Assembly (NCBI GenBank): GCA_003541985.1
Contig: DPLM01000381.1
Span: 1 to 8,193 of the forward strand
DNA: 8,193 bases
Direction: 5' to 3'
DNA from: Deltaproteobacteria bacterium
Lineage (GTDB): Bacteria > SAR324 > NAC60-12
The notes beneath the pieces are model-generated. The model had not been told where the DNA came from. It worked only from the letters and a program-made list of their open reading frames with translations, and did not search any database. A program made the position numbers and the translations under genes. How positions within the stretch are numbered: the first letter of the stretch is position 1; each line of letters opens with the position of its first letter. This document shows positions 1 to 6,346 of the stretch, one piece after another.

Positions 1-1
1 C

Positions 2-358
2 TCTTTTCAGGTAAGCCGGAAGATGCTGGAGCAGGATTTCCTCCCGGATACGATCAGCAGCGACGTGCACTTGATGAGTGTTGATGGTCCAGCCTTTGAT
101 ATCTTGGTCACCATGTCCAAGTTCCTCTGCCTGGGAATGCCCCTGATGGATGTGATTCGGGCTTCGACTACTCGCCCTGCTGAAGCGATTCAACGACCAG
201 ACCTGGGCAACTTACAAGTGGGTAATCCTGGGGATGCAGCGGTGCTCAGGATTGAGGAAGGACGCTTTGAGTATTATGACGTCAAGCAGGAACTGTTGCT
301 TGGTGACAAGCGTATGATCGCAGAAAAAATGGTGGTCAAAGGAAAAATCTGGGGATAA
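2..358 (+). CDS. Amidohydrolase/deacetylase-family metallohydrolase, C-terminal end (partial at left edge)
   Basis: The frame is open to the left edge, so only the last 118 residues are visible and the start lies outside the window. An ATG exists at 23, but codons before it are open and read as protein, so it is not the start. The visible part resembles the end of dihydroorotase-like amidohydrolases (COG3964-type deacetylases). It has a LPDTISSDVH segment whose Asp (visible residue 21) matches the metal-binding Asp after the last barrel strand. A helix follows with the ASTTRPAEAI pattern, and then the GNLQVGNPGDAAVLRI beta segment of the small composite domain. Family members are metal-dependent hydrolases of cyclic amides or N-acyl groups, usually about 370-400 residues long, so roughly two thirds is missing. 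The stop is 14 bases before the likely ATG of the next gene, which implies one transcript. Family is fairly sure; substrate unknown. Confidence 0.8.
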   Translation, partial: SFQVSRKMLEQDFLPDTISSDVHLMSVDGPAFDILVTMSKFLCLGMPLMDVIRASTTRPAEAIQRPDLGNLQVGNPGDAAVLRIEEGRFEYYDVKQELLLGDKRMIAEKMVVKGKIWG

Positions 359-360
359 CC

Positions 361-366
361 AAGGAG
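361..366 (+). promoter_or_regulatory. Ribosome binding site that decides the start of the TIM-barrel gene
   Basis: AAGGAG sits directly against a TTG at 367 (no spacer) and six bases before an ATG at 373. A spacer of zero is not workable and six is close to ideal, so the start should be the ATG at 373, not the TTG. Confidence 0.75.
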
Positions 367-372
367 TTGAGG

Positions 373-1548
373 ATGGAGAAAGGTTTTTTTGTCTATGCTT
401 GGGATCTGGCAGAGGAAGGTCCTCAGGCAGCACTGGAAAAGATCCAAGGGCTTGGGGCCAATACGGTCTGCCTGGCCTCCAGCTATCACGCTGGTAAGTT
501 TACCCGTCCCCGGGCCAAGCAGAAAATCTACTTTCCTGTGGATGGGACGGTCTATTTTGAACCGAATCGGCAACTCTACGGAAGCATTCAGCCTAAGAGG
601 AATCCGGTCTTGGATCAGTATGATTTCTTTCGGGACTGGTCAAAATACAACAAGGACTTGCGACTCAAGGCCTGGACCGTTTGCACCCATAACAGTCCAC
701 AGGGATTGGAGCATCCGGAACTTTGTGTAAGGAATGCTTTCGGGGATCCCTACATCTACAATCTCTGCCCAGCGAATGACGAGGTGCAGCACTATGTGCG
801 GGCGCTGTGTCAGGACCTTGCATCGATCGAGAGTGTGGAGTGCATTACCCTGGAAACCCCAGGCTACCTGCCTTTCTGGCATGGCTATCACCACGAGTTT
901 GGCTTTGTCCCACTGGATTTTCAGGCACAGGCCCTGTTGGCACTTTGCTTCTCGGCAGATACCAAGCGCAAGGCGAGTTCCTTTGGGGTGAATGCTGACA
1001 AGCTGCAGGAGTGGGTTGTAAGACGACTAAACCAGTTCTTTGCTTCTGGAGTCTACCCGAAGGATTCGATGGCGATGCACTGGTTCCTTGCAGACTTGAT
1101 TCAGGAACCTGATCTGATGGCCTATCTCCGAGCTCAGGAGCAGATTGTTTCTGAATTGATCAAGTCGGTTCGAGATGTGTTGCCAAAGCATGTACGCCTG
1201 AACCTGATCCCTACAGTACAACGTCCCACAGCGGGTTGCTGGGTGGAGGGAACTGGATTGACGAAACTATCAGAGCTCTTTGATGGAGTCGATTCCTGTG
1301 CGTATCAGAATGGAGCAGATGAAATCTTCATGGACTCCTGGGATGTGCGACGCCGCGTGGGCGATGAGGTTCCACTAAACTTCATCCTGCGTCCTGCTCC
1401 TCCCGATTTGGACAGCAAGACCCAGTTGCTCAGCGCAGTGGAGCAACTCAAATCCCTTCATCCCAGTGGAATCAGCTTCTACAATTATGGTTTTCTGCCA
1501 GAACCGAATCTGCTCTGGGCTCAGGAAGCCTTTGCCTTGCTTGACTGA
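373..1548 (+). CDS. Uncharacterised protein, probable TIM-barrel glycoside-hydrolase-like
   Basis: Starting at ATG 373 this encodes 391 residues with no signal peptide or membrane segment. I do not recognise a named family. The layout looks like a beta/alpha-barrel sugar hydrolase. There is an early strand with FFVYAWDL, then a loop with SYH (37-39), a strand with WTVCTHN (101-107), AFGDPYIYNLCP (122-133), a strand ending in ITLETPG with Glu161, the histidine-rich HGYHHE (170-175), and a late strand GISFYNYGF. Glu161 and the HGYHHE acidic residue are candidate active-site groups by position only. That the barrel acts on carbohydrate is inferred from these motifs and from the GH172 gene two genes downstream. 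It follows the amidohydrolase by 14 bases and precedes the SDR by 48, so it is probably cotranscribed. An isomerase or lyase with the same fold is also possible. Confidence 0.7.
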   Translation: MEKGFFVYAWDLAEEGPQAALEKIQGLGANTVCLASSYHAGKFTRPRAKQKIYFPVDGTVYFEPNRQLYGSIQPKRNPVLDQYDFFRDWSKYNKDLRLKAWTVCTHNSPQGLEHPELCVRNAFGDPYIYNLCPANDEVQHYVRALCQDLASIESVECITLETPGYLPFWHGYHHEFGFVPLDFQAQALLALCFSADTKRKASSFGVNADKLQEWVVRRLNQFFASGVYPKDSMAMHWFLADLIQEPDLMAYLRAQEQIVSELIKSVRDVLPKHVRLNLIPTVQRPTAGCWVEGTGLTKLSELFDGVDSCAYQNGADEIFMDSWDVRRRVGDEVPLNFILRPAPPDLDSKTQLLSAVEQLKSLHPSGISFYNYGFLPEPNLLWAQEAFALLD

Positions 1549-1585
1549 TTCACTCAGATGAAATATTGATTAACCCGTGGATATG

Positions 1586-1594
1586 AAAGGGAAG
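1586..1594 (+). promoter_or_regulatory. Ribosome binding site of the SDR gene
   Basis: AAAGGGAAG lies just ahead of the ATG at 1597 and contains an AGGGA core with a short spacer. The ATG at 1583 is out of frame with the SDR and is not its start. Confidence 0.55.
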
Positions 1595-1596
1595 AT

Positions 1597-2382
1597 ATGC
1601 AACGTTACGCAGGAAAGAACGTGCTCATCAGTGGAGGAGGTTCTGGGATTGGCCATGCCATTTGTCTGAGATTGGCTGCTGAAGGAGCCAACATCATTCT
1701 GATTGACAAGGACCTCAAGGGTGGACAAACCGTCGAGCAAGAGCTGAAACGGCAGAAAACCAAGGTGCTCTTCGTTCAAGCGGATATCACCAGTGAGGCC
1801 GATGTGGAAAAGGTTCACAAGGAAGCAACTCTGTTCTTCGGTACCATCGATGTGCTAGTCAACAATGCGGGAGCAGCCTTTGCTGAGAACTACGCTATGA
1901 CCACGCTGGAGAACTGGAATCAGGACATCGCCTTAAATCTGACTGGACACTATATGCTGACTCGTCTCTTCCTGCCGGATATGGAAGTCCAAGGCAAGGG
2001 AGCAATCACCAACATCTCCTCGGTCAATGGTGCTCAGTCTTTTGGCAACCCAGCCTACAGCGCTGCTAAGGCTGGGGTGATCTCCTTCACACAGACCTTG
2101 GCAATTGAATACGGTCCAAAGGGCATTCGTGCTAATGTGGTGCTGCCAGGAACTATTGAAACGCCGGTTTGGCAATCGCGGAAGAATTCGCGACCAGAGG
2201 TTTTTGAGTTGGTTAAGGGATGGTATCCGGTTGGTCGAGTTGGACGACCTGAAGACATCGCTGCTGCGGTCGCTTTTCTCAGTGCGGATGAAGCAAGCTT
2301 CATCAACGGGGCTTCCCTGAATGTCGATGGTGGTTTGACCGCTGGAAATTTCCGGATGATCAAAGATATCACTGGAGAGTAG
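1597..2382 (+). CDS. Classical SDR-family NAD(P)-dependent oxidoreductase
   Basis: A complete 261-residue classical short-chain dehydrogenase, the usual length for the family, with a single Rossmann domain. Seen in the sequence: the glycine-rich cofactor loop SGGGSGIG (12-19); Asp37 at the end of the second strand, which in this family favours NAD over NADP; an acidic DI pair (63-64); NNAG (89-92); the catalytic tetrad candidates Asn114, Ser141/Ser142, Tyr154 and Lys158 (YSAAK); the PGTIETPVW loop after strand six; and the terminal GASLNVDGG motif. Such enzymes oxidise or reduce alcohols, often sugars, sugar acids or polyols. The substrate cannot be read from the sequence. Its place between a putative sugar hydrolase and a GH172 gene suggests oxidation of a released sugar. 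FabG-like 3-oxoacyl reductase is the default alternative, but the operon context makes it less likely. It acts in the cytoplasm. Confidence 0.9.
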   Translation: MQRYAGKNVLISGGGSGIGHAICLRLAAEGANIILIDKDLKGGQTVEQELKRQKTKVLFVQADITSEADVEKVHKEATLFFGTIDVLVNNAGAAFAENYAMTTLENWNQDIALNLTGHYMLTRLFLPDMEVQGKGAITNISSVNGAQSFGNPAYSAAKAGVISFTQTLAIEYGPKGIRANVVLPGTIETPVWQSRKNSRPEVFELVKGWYPVGRVGRPEDIAAAVAFLSADEASFINGASLNVDGGLTAGNFRMIKDITGE

Positions 2383-2448
2383 CAGCAACGGTTCCAGCCA
2401 GATGTAAGATGTGATTGGGAGGAATATCAACTCAAAAGTGAGATATTT

Positions 2449-3507
2449 ATGAATTTAAATAATCTGAGTGTTCTCGATGATTCAAAATCAAGATCAATCA
2501 GTCCGGAGAACTTTGCCGGTGGAAAGGGCCAGGGTGGACGAGCCACCACGGGTACAGGCGAGGATTGTGCGAGGGACCTGGGCCCAGGCTGGAAAATATC
2601 TCCTTCCGTTAAGATTCAGAGTGGACAGATCTTTGAGCTGGCTTTGATTGAGGGTCCGGGTACGATCGAACAGATCTGGATGACGCCTACAGGCAACTGG
2701 CGCTTCAGCATCTTACGTTTTTATTGGGATGATCAGGAGTCTCCATCAGTAGAATGTCCTGTAGGTGACTTCTTCGCGTGTGGCTGGGGTAAGTTTGCAC
2801 CGGTTTCCTCGCTGGCAGTCTGTGTAAATCCAGGGAGTGCCTTCAACTGCTACTGGCCGATGCCTTTTGCCAAGCGATGTCGAATCACGCTTGAAAACAT
2901 TGGTGACGAAGAGATGACGCTGTACTATCAGGTCAACTACTCTCTTGGTGAGATAAATCCTCAGGCTGGTTACTTCCATGCACATTTTCGCCGGGTCAAC
3001 CCGTTGCCTTACAAAACAGACTACATGATCCTAGATGGAGTCCGAGGAAAGGGGCGTTATGTGGGAACTTACATGGCTTGGGGAGCCAACAATTCGGGTT
3101 GGTGGGGTGAAGGAGAAATAAAGTTTTTTCTTGATGGAGACGAGGAGTTTCCCACAATTTGTGGAACAGGTACGGAGGACTACTTCTGTGGTTCCTATAA
3201 TTTTGAAAACAAGGAAACAAAGCAGTACGAAGAGTTCTCTACAGCTTATGCTGGCTTACCCCAGATCCTGCGTCCCGATGGAGTGTACCGCTCTCAAACC
3301 CGCTTTGGCATGTACCGCTGGCACATCACGGATCCCGTACGTTTTAACGAAGATCTACGAGTAACCATACAGGCTCTTGGTTGGCGCAATGACCGTCGCT
3401 ACCTGCCGCTACAGGATGACATCGCCTCAGTTGCCTACTGGTATCAAACCCTACCAAGCCAACAATTTTGTAAGATGCTAGAAAAGGATTTTCTGGAGAT
3501 AATTTAA
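2449..3507 (+). CDS. DUF2961 / glycoside hydrolase family 172 protein
   Basis: A 352-residue protein that matches the DUF2961 family, of which characterised members form CAZy family GH172 (for example difructose-anhydride synthase/hydrolase and alpha-arabinofuranosidase activities). Seen: the N-terminal hallmark SRSISPENFAGGKGQGG (14-30), a jelly-roll-like beta-rich body, NNSGWWGEGE (214-223), the hallmark GTGTEDYFCGSYNF (239-252), and RFGMYRWHITDPVRF (285-299). Glu221 and Glu243 are good candidates for the two catalytic glutamates by their conserved context and 22-residue spacing. There is no signal peptide, so it is probably cytoplasmic. The ATG at 2449 is the only start in the open frame after the SDR stop and gives the family-typical N-terminus. 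Only a weak GTGAGA lies six bases ahead of it. It is the last gene of the run, 66 bases after the SDR. Family assignment is strong; exact sugar unknown. Confidence 0.9.
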   Translation: MNLNNLSVLDDSKSRSISPENFAGGKGQGGRATTGTGEDCARDLGPGWKISPSVKIQSGQIFELALIEGPGTIEQIWMTPTGNWRFSILRFYWDDQESPSVECPVGDFFACGWGKFAPVSSLAVCVNPGSAFNCYWPMPFAKRCRITLENIGDEEMTLYYQVNYSLGEINPQAGYFHAHFRRVNPLPYKTDYMILDGVRGKGRYVGTYMAWGANNSGWWGEGEIKFFLDGDEEFPTICGTGTEDYFCGSYNFENKETKQYEEFSTAYAGLPQILRPDGVYRSQTRFGMYRWHITDPVRFNEDLRVTIQALGWRNDRRYLPLQDDIASVAYWYQTLPSQQFCKMLEKDFLEII

Positions 3508-3679
3508 GTGTTGAACGCGGTCTTGTGTCTTCTTTCCTAGGCAGAGAAAGTGAATTCTTGCTCCTAGGAGCGCTTCTGGTGCAATTTGGTTGTTTGTGAA
3601 TCAACAGCAACGAATTCATCTACACACAAGCACTAGAATCAATTATCATATAGTTTCCATTATGCTCCAAGCAGATAAC
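3508..3679. other. Convergent intergenic region with a short palindrome
   Basis: This 172-base gap separates the ends of the + strand sugar operon and the - strand oxidoreductase. I find no gene in it. It holds a perfect 12-base palindrome GCTCCTAGGAGC at 3560-3571, and a second TCCTAGG at 3535-3541 flanked by CTTTC/GAAAG arms. Neither is followed by a T-run in either direction, so a classic intrinsic terminator is not supported. Base composition changes here from about half GC to strongly AT-rich. Confidence 0.5.
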
Positions 3680-4675
3680 CTAGTTCGTAACTGTGATCAA
3701 ATTCTCGTTCGAAAGTATACACAGATCAATGGCCTTTAGAATTTCTAAATTTGCCTGAGCCTCAGCATGAAAAGTAAAAGGTGAATCAATATTCGTGTAC
3801 CAATCTTTTAAGAATTCATACCATACATCAGAATTTGAATTATTATCGTAATTTTGAATTACTTTGAAAGCTTCAGCTACTGGTGCAAAAGAAAGTGTAC
3901 CCTGATTTACTGACATGTGTAATCCATCAAATTTTAATGTTCCTTTATTACCCTCAATCCGAATAGAATAATACGGAGATTGTGAAGAATAAGCTGCATG
4001 ATAATTACAGATTATATTATTTTCAAACTGGATTACTGCATCAATTACTGAATTAGATCTATAATTTGACCACGATGGATTTGTCCCACAACAATAAACT
4101 GATGATACTTTGAAACCTTTGAGGAAAGAAGAAATGATGTCGAAATGGTGACATGTCATTTCATAAAGTACAGGATGATGAAAGCCACTTAGATTGCCAA
4201 CTTCTGGGCGATTTTTAGAGTTATGGAAAATTATTGATTCAATCTTGCCAACTAATCCTTCACTAATTAATTGAGTAATATGTTGGATATGTTCATGGTA
4301 GCGCATTTGGTGGGCCACTGACAGTACTACATTTCTAAGTTTGACTAAAGAAGCAATTTCACAACTTTTCTTGTAGCTATCTGTAAGTGGCTTTGCTACT
4401 AAAATCTGACTTGTTGTAGACAGAGAATGAAATATGTGCTCGTAATGAAGATGTGATGGAGTGTTAATCCAGATAGAGTCATATGATGAAGAAGATAATG
4501 CTTCATCAATACTTGTGAATTTCCGAAATATAAGATCTGGAAAATGAGCTCTGAGGTGTTCTATACTTTTATTCTTTGGATCTACTATTGAAGGCTCTTT
4601 AAACCAAGAAAATTTTAATGCTGATTTGATCATTGAACGAGTAACTGATCCAGCACCAATAATTAGTATGCGCAT
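3680..4675 (-). CDS. Gfo/Idh/MocA-family oxidoreductase
   Basis: A 331-residue protein, typical length for the family, with an N-terminal Rossmann domain and a C-terminal alpha/beta dimerisation and substrate domain. Seen: nucleotide loop IIGAGSVTRSM (5-15), INTPSHLHYEH (70-80), the Lys-Pro signature as AKP (94-96) where EKP is usual, SVAHQMRYHEH (119-129), and CHHFD (175-179), which supplies the His and Asp of the usual HxxD catalytic pattern. These enzymes use NAD(P) to oxidise, reduce or isomerise sugars, inositols and sugar-nucleotides, among others. The start is ATG 4675; no other start lies between it and an upstream in-frame stop, and there is no good Shine-Dalgarno site. The gene is much more AT-rich than the sugar operon and is serine-, asparagine- and isoleucine-rich, so it may have been acquired separately. 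It could also belong to surface polysaccharide synthesis. Confidence 0.85.
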   Translation of the reverse strand: MRILIIGAGSVTRSMIKSALKFSWFKEPSIVDPKNKSIEHLRAHFPDLIFRKFTSIDEALSSSSYDSIWINTPSHLHYEHIFHSLSTTSQILVAKPLTDSYKKSCEIASLVKLRNVVLSVAHQMRYHEHIQHITQLISEGLVGKIESIIFHNSKNRPEVGNLSGFHHPVLYEMTCHHFDIISSFLKGFKVSSVYCCGTNPSWSNYRSNSVIDAVIQFENNIICNYHAAYSSQSPYYSIRIEGNKGTLKFDGLHMSVNQGTLSFAPVAEAFKVIQNYDNNSNSDVWYEFLKDWYTNIDSPFTFHAEAQANLEILKAIDLCILSNENLITVTN

Positions 4676-4793
4676 ATATTTGTATGGTGCAATTCTTCAA
4701 GAACCAGATATACAATTAGGAAATAAATTAATTTTCAAAAATAAAAAATGATGTAAATCTAAAAATCAAAAATTTCCTTAAGAATTTATTCTG

Positions 4794-4811
4794 ATTTGAG
4801 AACACTCAAAT
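4794..4811. repeat. Short hairpin in AT-rich spacer
   Basis: ATTTGAG and CTCAAAT form a perfect 7-base inverted repeat around an AACA loop. It lies between the end of the MATE gene and the start of the oxidoreductase gene, both on the - strand. The stem is weak and no T-run follows on the - strand, so a terminator role is only a possibility. The rest of the 219-base spacer (4676-4894) is AT-rich with no gene that I can see. Confidence 0.35.
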
Positions 4812-4894
4812 TTCTTCAATACAAAAATTTAAAAATCTTAAATTTAATGTAATATGTTTCTGTATACTTACTTTGAATTTTTATCAATCAACAA

Positions 4895-6226
4895 TTAGGA
4901 TAATTCTTTCAAAGTTCTATTAAGATAGAACCAAGTGATCAACGCCCCACTTGCTGTTGTTAGGAAAATTCCCGCCCAGATGCCATTCAAACCATAGCCC
5001 AGTATCTCAGAGAAGACCCAAAAGAAGATGACAGGTGCAACAATGAGCCTGTAGATACTAAGGATCATGCCAAACATTGGCTTCTTGAGACCCTGTAAGA
5101 CCGAAGTTCCTAGAAAAATGGTAGTATATGCCGTGAGTAATACTGCCTCAACTCTAAGCAGAGTTGGTCCCACTTCGATAATTTCTTCACTGTCAGTAAA
5201 CAATTTCAGTAAAAAATCTGGAAAGCAGAAAAGGAGGACTCCACCAAAAGCTGTCAGCAGTAATGAGTAGTGGAAGCAAGTTCTCCACGTTTGATTGACT
5301 CGTTCAAGATTATCAGCACCAAAGTTAAATCCCGTTAGTGATAAGGCTGCTGTATTTAACCCAATAGATGGTAAAAGCATCACCTGAACAATTCTTGTAG
5401 ATACACCATAAGCTGCAACAGAAGTTTTTCCAAAATCAGAAATAAAATGTAAAATCACATAAAAATTTAGGGAGATAAATAAGATGTTTAAACTTGCTGG
5501 AAATCCCTGTCTCACTAAATCAACAATAATTTTTACGTGTGGTAAAAATTTTTTAATAAATAATTTCCCCCCCAATTTAGAAGAGAGTAACTTTATAGAT
5601 AAATAAGTGACTACCCCAAATTCAATAAGGATTGTTGAAATAGCAATTCCTTCCAGTCCAAAAGCAGGAAAAGGACCCCATCCGAACAAAAATAATGGAT
5701 CAAGTATTACATTGGCAAAAAATCCACAGATCAATGCGTTACGATAGGATTTTGTGTCCCCCTGAGCATTAAGTCCGCTATTGATCACGAACGCAAAAAT
5801 GAATGTTCCACTGCCGTAAATTAGCCAGTTCATGTAGTCCAGAGAAAGCTCAAGATACTCACCACTGGCACCCATCCCACGGTACAAAAATGGGGTAACG
5901 ACAAGCCCAATAACAATGATCACTGCAGAAACTGCAAATGCCAATGCCAGTGCTTGAGCCATCAAGCGACTGGCTTGATCATTATCTTCGGCTCCCAGTG
6001 AATTAGAGATGAGCGCATTGGTTCCTTGCCCCAATCCGATGCCAATCGCTAATAATCCAATAAATGGGATGAGTGATAAAGAAAGGGCTGCGAGCGCTTC
6101 AGGAGACAATTGACCTGCCCAAAAAGTGTCCACAACATTATACATGGTATTGAAGAACATACCCACACTTGCGGGGATAGCAATTTGGCGAACTAATTTT
6201 GGAACGTGTTCATTACCTAAATCCAT
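4895..6226 (-). CDS. MATE-family multidrug/metabolite efflux transporter
   Basis: A complete 443-residue membrane protein with about twelve hydrophobic segments arranged as two six-helix halves, the usual size for the MATE (NorM/DinF-like) family. Seen: the first helix region with IAIPASVGMFFNTMYNVVDT (16-34 and on), GLGQGTNALISNSLGA (64-79), GLNAQGDT (151-158), the strongly conserved NVILDPLFLFGWGPFP segment (172-187) followed by GLEGIAIST, and the second-half equivalent LNTAALSLTGFNFGA. These transporters sit in the inner membrane and export organic cations, drugs or metabolites in exchange for Na+ or H+. The substrate is not predictable here. The start is ATG 6226 with no clear Shine-Dalgarno site. 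It lies downstream of the decayed reductase on the same strand, 120 bases away, and has its own likely promoter. A link to the nearby TetR regulator is possible but not shown. Confidence 0.93.
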   Translation of the reverse strand: MDLGNEHVPKLVRQIAIPASVGMFFNTMYNVVDTFWAGQLSPEALAALSLSLIPFIGLLAIGIGLGQGTNALISNSLGAEDNDQASRLMAQALALAFAVSAVIIVIGLVVTPFLYRGMGASGEYLELSLDYMNWLIYGSGTFIFAFVINSGLNAQGDTKSYRNALICGFFANVILDPLFLFGWGPFPAFGLEGIAISTILIEFGVVTYLSIKLLSSKLGGKLFIKKFLPHVKIIVDLVRQGFPASLNILFISLNFYVILHFISDFGKTSVAAYGVSTRIVQVMLLPSIGLNTAALSLTGFNFGADNLERVNQTWRTCFHYSLLLTAFGGVLLFCFPDFLLKLFTDSEEIIEVGPTLLRVEAVLLTAYTTIFLGTSVLQGLKKPMFGMILSIYRLIVAPVIFFWVFSEILGYGLNGIWAGIFLTTASGALITWFYLNRTLKELS

Positions 6227-6249
6227 TTAATCACAAAAAAATAGAGTTA

Positions 6250-6276
6250 ATTATATCTTTCATGGAATCTTGCCAA
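6250..6276 (-). promoter_or_regulatory. Candidate sigma-70-type promoter for the MATE gene
   Basis: On the - strand a consensus -10 TATAAT occupies 6250-6255 and a -35 TTGGCA (five of six matches to TTGACA) occupies 6271-6276. The 15-base spacer is shorter than ideal. The -10 lies 23 bases ahead of the MATE ATG, giving a short leader. The -35 sits inside a near-palindrome, TCTTG-C-CAAGA at 6268-6278 on the + strand, which could be an operator or chance. Confidence 0.45.
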
Positions 6277-6346
6277 GAATTAAAAAATTGAATTTGATTT
6301 TCTAAATTACTCAGTAGATGGTTGTTTCATTTACTAAAATTAGTGT

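Noticed and set aside
1933..2430. A - strand open frame of 165 codons across the SDR gene
   Set aside because: It is antisense to a complete SDR with all motifs in place and has no recognisable features of its own.
2411..2452. A strong GGGAGGA about 25 bases ahead of the GH172 start with a four-codon GTG frame whose TGA overlaps the ATG, as a translational-coupling leader
   Set aside because: The mini-frame is too short to tell from chance and its spacing from GGGAGGA is too long for normal initiation.
3510..3600. An intrinsic terminator after the GH172 gene
   Set aside because: The available stems (CTTTC/GAAAG and GCTC/GAGC) are short and no T-run follows either one.
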